Translations under genes and position numbers: made by a program
Origin: an uncultured Collinsella sp.
Lineage (GTDB): Bacteria > Actinomycetota > Coriobacteriia > Coriobacteriales > Coriobacteriaceae
Reading direction: 5' to 3'
DNA length: 36,707 bases
NCBI GenBank assembly: GCA_900544095.1
Contig: UQTV01000009.1
Location: 1 to 36,707, forward strand
Shown: positions 32,532 through 36,707 of the stretch, piece after piece
Layout of the letters: every line of letters begins with the position of its first letter
Numbering within the stretch: position 1 is the first letter of the stretch
Notes under the pieces: model-generated
The model's input: the letters and a program-made list of their open reading frames with translations, nothing else
What the model was told of the DNA's origin: nothing
The model's database searches: none

Positions 32532-33152
32532 TTATTCCGAGGCGTCCTCTGGCGCGGGATGTCGCTCCAGATAGTCGCCCAGCATCTTAAAGTCTTCCTC
32601 CAGCAGCTCCTGCCATGCCGGATTGCGCAGCGCTGCTGCCGGATGGAAAGTGGGCATTACTACAAAATGCCCCATCTGGTGGAACCTGCCGCGCAGCTTA
32701 GTAATGCCAATCTCGGTCTTAAGCACAAAGTGCGTCGCGGGGTTGCCGAGTGTCACGATAATATCGGGCCAGATGCTTCGAATCTGCTCACGCAAAAACG
32801 GCGAACAAGCCAGCACTTCCTCGGGACGCGGATTGCGGTTTCCCGGCGGGCGGCACTTAAGCACGTTGGCAATGTAGACGTCTTCGCGTTTGAGCCCCGC
32901 CAGCGACAAAATGCCGTTGAGGTCCTCGCCTGCCGCCCCCACAAAGGGCTCGCCCTGCAAATCCTCATTGCGGCCCGGCGCCTCGCCAATAAACATCACG
33001 CGAGCGCGGGGGTTTCCCACGCCAAACACGATATTGTGACGCGACTGGTAGAGCTGGCAGAGGTGACAATCGCCCAGAACGGCCTCGATCTCCTCGAGTG
33101 CGACCTCACGCGGCGCCTGATGGCTATGGCCGGGGATGTGCATGACGCCCAT
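32532..33152 (-). CDS. Uracil-DNA glycosylase, family 4 (Fe-S)
   Basis: A 206-aa DNA-repair enzyme that removes uracil from DNA. Four Cys for the Fe-S cluster are visible at C29, C32, C100 and C116 (GDCHLCQLY, VLKCRPPGNRNP, VLACSPF). Active-site motifs are IGEAPGRNEDLQGEPFVG and, near the C-terminus, PTFHPAAALRNP. The fold and length match thermophile-type and bacterial UDG family 4. It starts 8 bp after the alr stop with TAGGAG as ribosome site, so it is co-transcribed with wall and tRNA-modification genes. That pairing has no obvious metabolic reason and is probably a housekeeping cluster. Confidence 0.95.
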   Translation of the reverse strand: MGVMHIPGHSHQAPREVALEEIEAVLGDCHLCQLYQSRHNIVFGVGNPRARVMFIGEAPGRNEDLQGEPFVGAAGEDLNGILSLAGLKREDVYIANVLKCRPPGNRNPRPEEVLACSPFLREQIRSIWPDIIVTLGNPATHFVLKTEIGITKLRGRFHQMGHFVVMPTFHPAAALRNPAWQELLEEDFKMLGDYLERHPAPEDASE

Positions 33153-33160
33153 AGCGGCTC

Positions 33161-34306
33161 CTACACGTAGACCTTGTCGAGACGCATGCCAAAGCCGCAG
33201 GCGACCTCGTAGTTAATCGTTCCGCGCAGTCGGGCCATCTCGTCCATAGTGATCTCGGCGTCGCCATCGCGGCCGACAATGATCATCTCGTCACCATACT
33301 CGGCCTCGGGAATCTCGTGTGCCGGGTTGGACTGAATGGCGACCATAAACTGGTCCATGCAGATATTGCCAACCTGATGCACGCGCTCGCCGCGATACAG
33401 CACATCCATACGATTGGAAAGCGTACGCGATAGGCCATCGGCATAACCGATCGGCAGCGTGCAGATCTGAACGCGCGTACGCGGTACGCGGTAGGTAAAA
33501 CCGTAGCCCACGCCCTCGCCCATCGCAGGGTGTGCCACGCGCGTCACGCGCGCATGGACGCTCATAACGGGATCAAGCTGCATCACGCGGCCACTCAGCT
33601 CGCACGGATGCATGCCATACAAGCCGACGCCGGCGCGAATCATATCAAAATGCATCGAGGGGTCGAGCATCGAGGACGGCGTGTTGGCGCAGTGCACGAT
33701 ACCGCACTCAAAGCCCGCATCCTTAATGGCCTGAACGGCCTCGGTAAAGCGCTGACACTGCAGTTTGTAGTCCCAGCCCGAAGGTTCATCGGCCGTGGCG
33801 AAGTGAGTAAATACGCCGTCGCACTGAATACCGCGATGGAAATTAATACCGCGGACAAAGTCGAGCACCTGCGTGTAATGTACGCCAATGCGGTTCATGC
33901 CCGTCTCGATGGCGAGATGATACTTGCCCACCTTGCCCGCCGCGACGGCACATTCGCCATACGCAAGAGCAAAGTCAGACGTATAGACCGAGGGCATGAT
34001 ATCAAACTCGAGCAACGTCGGAATAGCCTCGATAGGCGGCTCGCTTAGGATGAGGACGGGTTTCGTAATCCCGCCCTGTCGGAGCTCAACGCCCTCGTTA
34101 ACCGTCGCCACGGCAAACATGTCGGCACCGGCCGAATACATGATCTTGGCGCACTCAACAGCTCCATGACCATAAGCATCGGCCTTGACCACGCAGCACA
34201 GGCGCTGGCGCGGATTCAGCAAGTTCTTATAGGCCCTCGTGTTGCGACGGAGCGCCCCGCGGTCGATCTCGACCCAGGACCAGCGCGTCAAATCGGCTTT
34301 ATTCAT
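33161..34306 (-). CDS. alr: Alanine racemase
   Basis: A 381-aa pyridoxal-phosphate enzyme that makes D-alanine for peptidoglycan. The PLP lysine lies in CCVVKADAYGHGAVE near residue 39. The second catalytic residue, Tyr, is in GVGYGFTYRVPRTR. Other marks are HLAIETGMNRIG, GVFTHFATADEP and NICMDQFMV. It starts 2 bp after the preceding NAD(P)HX repair gene. It also fits with murB and the PG-binding protein in the window as part of wall synthesis, though not in one operon with them. Confidence 0.97.
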   Translation of the reverse strand: MNKADLTRWSWVEIDRGALRRNTRAYKNLLNPRQRLCCVVKADAYGHGAVECAKIMYSAGADMFAVATVNEGVELRQGGITKPVLILSEPPIEAIPTLLEFDIMPSVYTSDFALAYGECAVAAGKVGKYHLAIETGMNRIGVHYTQVLDFVRGINFHRGIQCDGVFTHFATADEPSGWDYKLQCQRFTEAVQAIKDAGFECGIVHCANTPSSMLDPSMHFDMIRAGVGLYGMHPCELSGRVMQLDPVMSVHARVTRVAHPAMGEGVGYGFTYRVPRTRVQICTLPIGYADGLSRTLSNRMDVLYRGERVHQVGNICMDQFMVAIQSNPAHEIPEAEYGDEMIIVGRDGDAEITMDEMARLRGTINYEVACGFGMRLDKVYV

Positions 34307-34308
34307 GA

Positions 34309-35925
34309 TTAGTCATCCGACCCTTCGTCCATGATTCCCAGATCTTCGAGCGCATCCTTTGCCGCCAGCTCCATGGCAGGACCGATCAAGTCGATAAGAT
34401 CGGTCGCGATGACGCTCTTCTCACCATACTCCGTCGCCGCGGCAAAACCGGCGTAGCTGTGAAGTGCGACGGCGTACGAATACAGCAACTCCCAACGATC
34501 CATCTCGTCGCGCATGGTGGCAAGCGTGCCGGCCAAAATACCCGCGAGAACATCACCCGAACCGGCAGTTGCCAGAGAAGCCGGACCCGAGAGCGGCAGC
34601 AGCACACGCTCAACGCCACAGATAGCCGTCGTCGGCCCCTTGGCAATGACCACCAGATTGTCGGAGCCTGCAGCCCAGACAACCTTCTGCGCGGCCGCAA
34701 TCGCGGTACCAAGGTCGTTCACCTCGTCACCGGCAACCAGACGCGAAAGCTCACGATAGTGCGGTGTCATAACCAACGGCTGCTCGCGACGATACATCTC
34801 GGGGTTACTATCAATACCGTCAATGGCAATCTTAGCAAGGCAGTTGAGTGCATCGGCGTCCAAAATTAGCGGTACATCAAGCTCGAGCAAGCCCGAAACC
34901 ACCTGCATAGCGCCGGCAGACGTCGTCATACCGGGACCGCACAGCACGCAGCTGTACTTCTTTGCGATCTCGCACACCGTCATGCGCGCAGCGGCGCCAA
35001 AGGAGCCGCGGGAATCAGACGGAATAGCAAAGACCGGAATCGAAGGAAGTGCCATGCGAATGAGATTGGCGCAGGCGTCAGGAGCCGCGACTGCCACGTA
35101 ACCAGCACCCGCGCGAGCTGCAGACTTGGCCGCCATAATGGCAGCACCAGGATATTGCGCTGATCCGGCGACAATAAGCACGGAGCCACGGGAATACTTA
35201 TCGATATTCGATGGTAGCGGAGCAAAGTAATCAACTAAGTCACCGGGCTCGACAATCTCGGCGGCGTGGTCGACATCATCGATGACCTCGTCAAGACGGT
35301 CGTAAAGATTGCCGCAGATCAAATCGCCAGCATACTCAGGACCATCAGCGCTATACAGACCAATCTTGGGCGCAATCATCGTCACCGTGCGCTCGGCACG
35401 AATGCAGTCGTCATCAACAACGCCCGTCTCGGCATTCAGGCCCGAGGGGACATCAATGGATACGACACAATCGGCGCATTCATTGACCGTAGGAATCCAA
35501 ATGGAGAACGGCGCACGCAGATTCCCGTGGAAACCGGTACCAAAAATGGCATCGACAACAACATCGGCCTTATCGATCAAAACCTCGAGTTCGTCACGCG
35601 AGGGACCGACGCAAACGTGCACATCGCGGCCGGCAGATCGACGAGCAACATGACGTGCCAGAGCAGCAGGAATCTCATCCGGCTCAACCGGAGAAACGAT
35701 ATCCACGTCCACACCCTTGTGGCTCAGGATATCGGCGGCAACCCAACCGTCGCCGCCATTATTACCAAAACCGACCAGAACGAGAACCCGATCGGGATTG
35801 AGCTTCAAGACCTCGTTGGCGGCAAACTCACCCGCTAGCTCCATAAGCTCGGCCTTCGAAGTCCCTTCGCGTTCGATGATATCCTCGAGACGAACGACTT
35901 CTTCGGTACTCAAAACCGGTTTCAT
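34309..35925 (-). CDS. nnrD: Bifunctional NAD(P)HX epimerase / ADP-dependent NAD(P)HX dehydratase
   Basis: A 538-aa metabolite-repair enzyme. Residues ~1-220 are the YjeF N-terminal epimerase (NnrE: VLVLVGFGNNGGDGWVAADI, VVDAIFGTGFHGNL, VVSIDVPSGLNAETG). Residues ~240-525 are the ribokinase-like dehydratase (NnrD: GSVLIVAGSAQYPGAAIMAA, LVMTPHYRELSRL, TAGSGDVLAGILAGTLATM). It restores hydrated NADH and NADPH. The fused form is common in bacteria. Its ATG follows the acpS stop with no gap (TAGATG), and its ribosome site TAGGAG lies in the last codons of acpS. Confidence 0.96.
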   Translation of the reverse strand: MKPVLSTEEVVRLEDIIEREGTSKAELMELAGEFAANEVLKLNPDRVLVLVGFGNNGGDGWVAADILSHKGVDVDIVSPVEPDEIPAALARHVARRSAGRDVHVCVGPSRDELEVLIDKADVVVDAIFGTGFHGNLRAPFSIWIPTVNECADCVVSIDVPSGLNAETGVVDDDCIRAERTVTMIAPKIGLYSADGPEYAGDLICGNLYDRLDEVIDDVDHAAEIVEPGDLVDYFAPLPSNIDKYSRGSVLIVAGSAQYPGAAIMAAKSAARAGAGYVAVAAPDACANLIRMALPSIPVFAIPSDSRGSFGAAARMTVCEIAKKYSCVLCGPGMTTSAGAMQVVSGLLELDVPLILDADALNCLAKIAIDGIDSNPEMYRREQPLVMTPHYRELSRLVAGDEVNDLGTAIAAAQKVVWAAGSDNLVVIAKGPTTAICGVERVLLPLSGPASLATAGSGDVLAGILAGTLATMRDEMDRWELLYSYAVALHSYAGFAAATEYGEKSVIATDLIDLIGPAMELAAKDALEDLGIMDEGSDD

Positions 35926-36465
35926 CTATGCTCCTAGCGTATCTTGCGAAGCATCGCCCAGGTGCTCCGTCAATGCTGAATTCTGCAGCTGCTCAAGCTC
36001 ATCTAAAACAGAGCGAGCCTCTTTAAATGTCTGCGCAACGCGTTTCTTGTTGCTCACTTTTTCTTCCTTAGGCTTAGGTCGAGCATCCTCGGTGATTGCA
36101 ATGGCATTAGCGACAGCCAAGTCACCCGTAAGGGTAATAGAAAGAGCGACCTCGACAACACCCAAATCCTGGGCGATTTCGAGAGCACGACCAGAAAGCA
36201 GAGCCTTCGGTTTGCCGAGTTTATCACGCGTTACCGAAACATCCTTGCGACCTACACCTTGACTAAAACCCGTGCCGAGAGCTTTAAGCACCGCCTCGCG
36301 CGAAGCAAAGCGGCTCGCATAGTGAGCAGCGGGACGCGATGATGCATCGCAATACGCACGCTCTTCTTCGGTAAACACACGCCGAGCAAACGACGGCGTC
36401 TTTTCAAGAATTGATTTCATGCGGGAAATCTCGACGATATCAACGCCGATACCAGCTTCAGCCAT
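35926..36465 (-). CDS. acpS: Holo-[acyl-carrier-protein] synthase with C-terminal extension
   Basis: AcpS attaches 4'-phosphopantetheine from CoA to acyl carrier protein. The Mg-binding Asp9 is in GIGVDIVEISRM, and Glu57 and Lys61 are in RFASREAVLKALG; SITLTGDLAVANAIAI closes the core. The core ends near residue 128, the usual size. A further ~50 residues follow, charged at first (KPKEEKVSNKKR) and then a probable helix (FKEARSVLDELEQLQ), which standard AcpS lacks. The ATG at 36463-36465 is preceded by GGAGGTG at 4 bases, so the upstream ATG at 36477 is not used. It is the first gene of the six-gene operon, with about 100 bp of featureless sequence before it. Confidence 0.94.
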   Translation of the reverse strand: MAEAGIGVDIVEISRMKSILEKTPSFARRVFTEEERAYCDASSRPAAHYASRFASREAVLKALGTGFSQGVGRKDVSVTRDKLGKPKALLSGRALEIAQDLGVVEVALSITLTGDLAVANAIAITEDARPKPKEEKVSNKKRVAQTFKEARSVLDELEQLQNSALTEHLGDASQDTLGA

Positions 36466-36573
36466 GTTCACCTCCATATCGCACAGACTAAGTTATTGTA
36501 GCCCGTTCACAGAAGATGCGACAAACGAGGGTTATAAAACACAGCTACTATGTGAGACAAAACCCGTAAACGC

Positions 36574-36604
36574 AAAAAAGGGGGGAGGCCGCGAGGCCTC
36601 CCCC
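36574..36604 (-). terminator. Intrinsic terminator of the rRNA operon
   Basis: A perfect 10-bp stem GGGGGAGGCC / GGCCTCCCCC with GCGA loop is followed on the minus strand by a six-T run. It lies about 35 bp past the 3' end of the 5S rRNA. A smaller hairpin GACGGC-TCGGT-GCCGTC is at 36620-36636. Confidence 0.9.
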
Positions 36605-36638
36605 TTCTTCAAGTCTTGCGACGGCTCGGTGCCGTCCA

Positions 36639-36707
36639 CCGGTCAGCGGCGCCCTGGCCTCCCACGGGCTGGCCCCGCAGTACTCTCGGCGCGATGGGGC
36701 TTAGCTT
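36639..36707 (-). rRNA. 5S ribosomal RNA, 3' part (partial, cut by window edge)
   Basis: The minus strand reads AAGCTAAGCCCCATCGCGCC, then GAGAGTACTG and GGGAGGCCAGGGCGCCGC. These are the conserved loop and helix sequences of the 3' half of bacterial 5S rRNA (GGAAGCTAAGCC, GGTACTG, GGGAGA-like). The 3' end near 36639-36641 is estimated by comparison with typical actinobacterial 5S. The rest of the rRNA operon lies beyond the right edge. Confidence 0.9.

Overview
The window is GC-rich bacterial DNA (AT-rich only in a few intergenic patches) with compact, strand-blocked operons. It looks like a gut Coriobacteriia chromosome, most likely Collinsella or a close relative. That placement is inference from three things: the TsaB-RimI-TsaD single-chain protein, the mix of Actinobacteria-like composition with a sugar-fermenting gene set (PTS, MalQ, phosphorylase, many GntR/LacI regulators), and the repeat types. 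No database comparison was possible. Most of the window is ordinary chromosome; I see no phage, IS transposase or CRISPR array.

Layout. 1-3.6 kb: two SIS-domain phosphosugar proteins (one cut by the window edge) and two overlapping GntR/UTRA regulators, all on the minus strand, with a small hypothetical gene upstream. 3.8-8.8 kb: a LacI regulator divergent from murB, a secreted coiled-coil NlpC/P60-CHAP-like hydrolase, and galE. 8.9-22 kb: an alpha-glucan block: malQ-glgP, a carbohydrate ABC operon (binding lipoprotein, two permeases, ATPase), a TreR-like GntR regulator, and a divergent 816-aa protein that joins PTS EIIC, EIIB and a HAD phosphatase. 21.5-23.7 kb: a polyprenyl synthetase, a cytoplasmic-looking peptidoglycan-binding-domain protein and tRNA-Gln. 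23.7-24.6 kb: a gene-free stretch full of repeats. 24.6-28.9 kb: an orphan Toprim (JetD-like) protein with a long low-complexity linker, and a CstA transporter with a structured leader. 29.6-36.5 kb: a six-gene minus-strand operon acpS, nnrE-nnrD fusion, alr, udg, tsaE, tsaB-rimI-tsaD. The window ends in the 3' part of a minus-strand 5S rRNA and its terminator.

How the genes work together. The glucan genes form a plausible regulon. The 10-mer TTGTTTAAAC lies upstream of malQ, of the TreR-like gene and of the PTS-phosphatase gene, and a relative (TTGTATAAACAA) lies upstream of the ABC operon. These fit the GTNTANAC core of HutC-type GntR operators. The proposed flow is import of maltodextrin by the ABC system, import with phosphorylation of a disaccharide by the PTS domains, removal of the phosphate by the fused HAD domain, and breakdown by MalQ and phosphorylase.

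The best candidates for something undescribed are: (1) the EIIC-EIIB-HAD fusion; (2) a family of four 134-136 bp elements, each a conserved ~70-nt core framed by 33-bp inverted arms of fixed length but different sequence in every copy, three of them 8-12 bp after a stop codon; (3) three 55-bp inverted-repeat units at an 80-81 bp period; (4) the leader of cstA, which carries an intrinsic terminator just before the gene; (5) a 228-bp element with 33-bp terminal inverted repeats.
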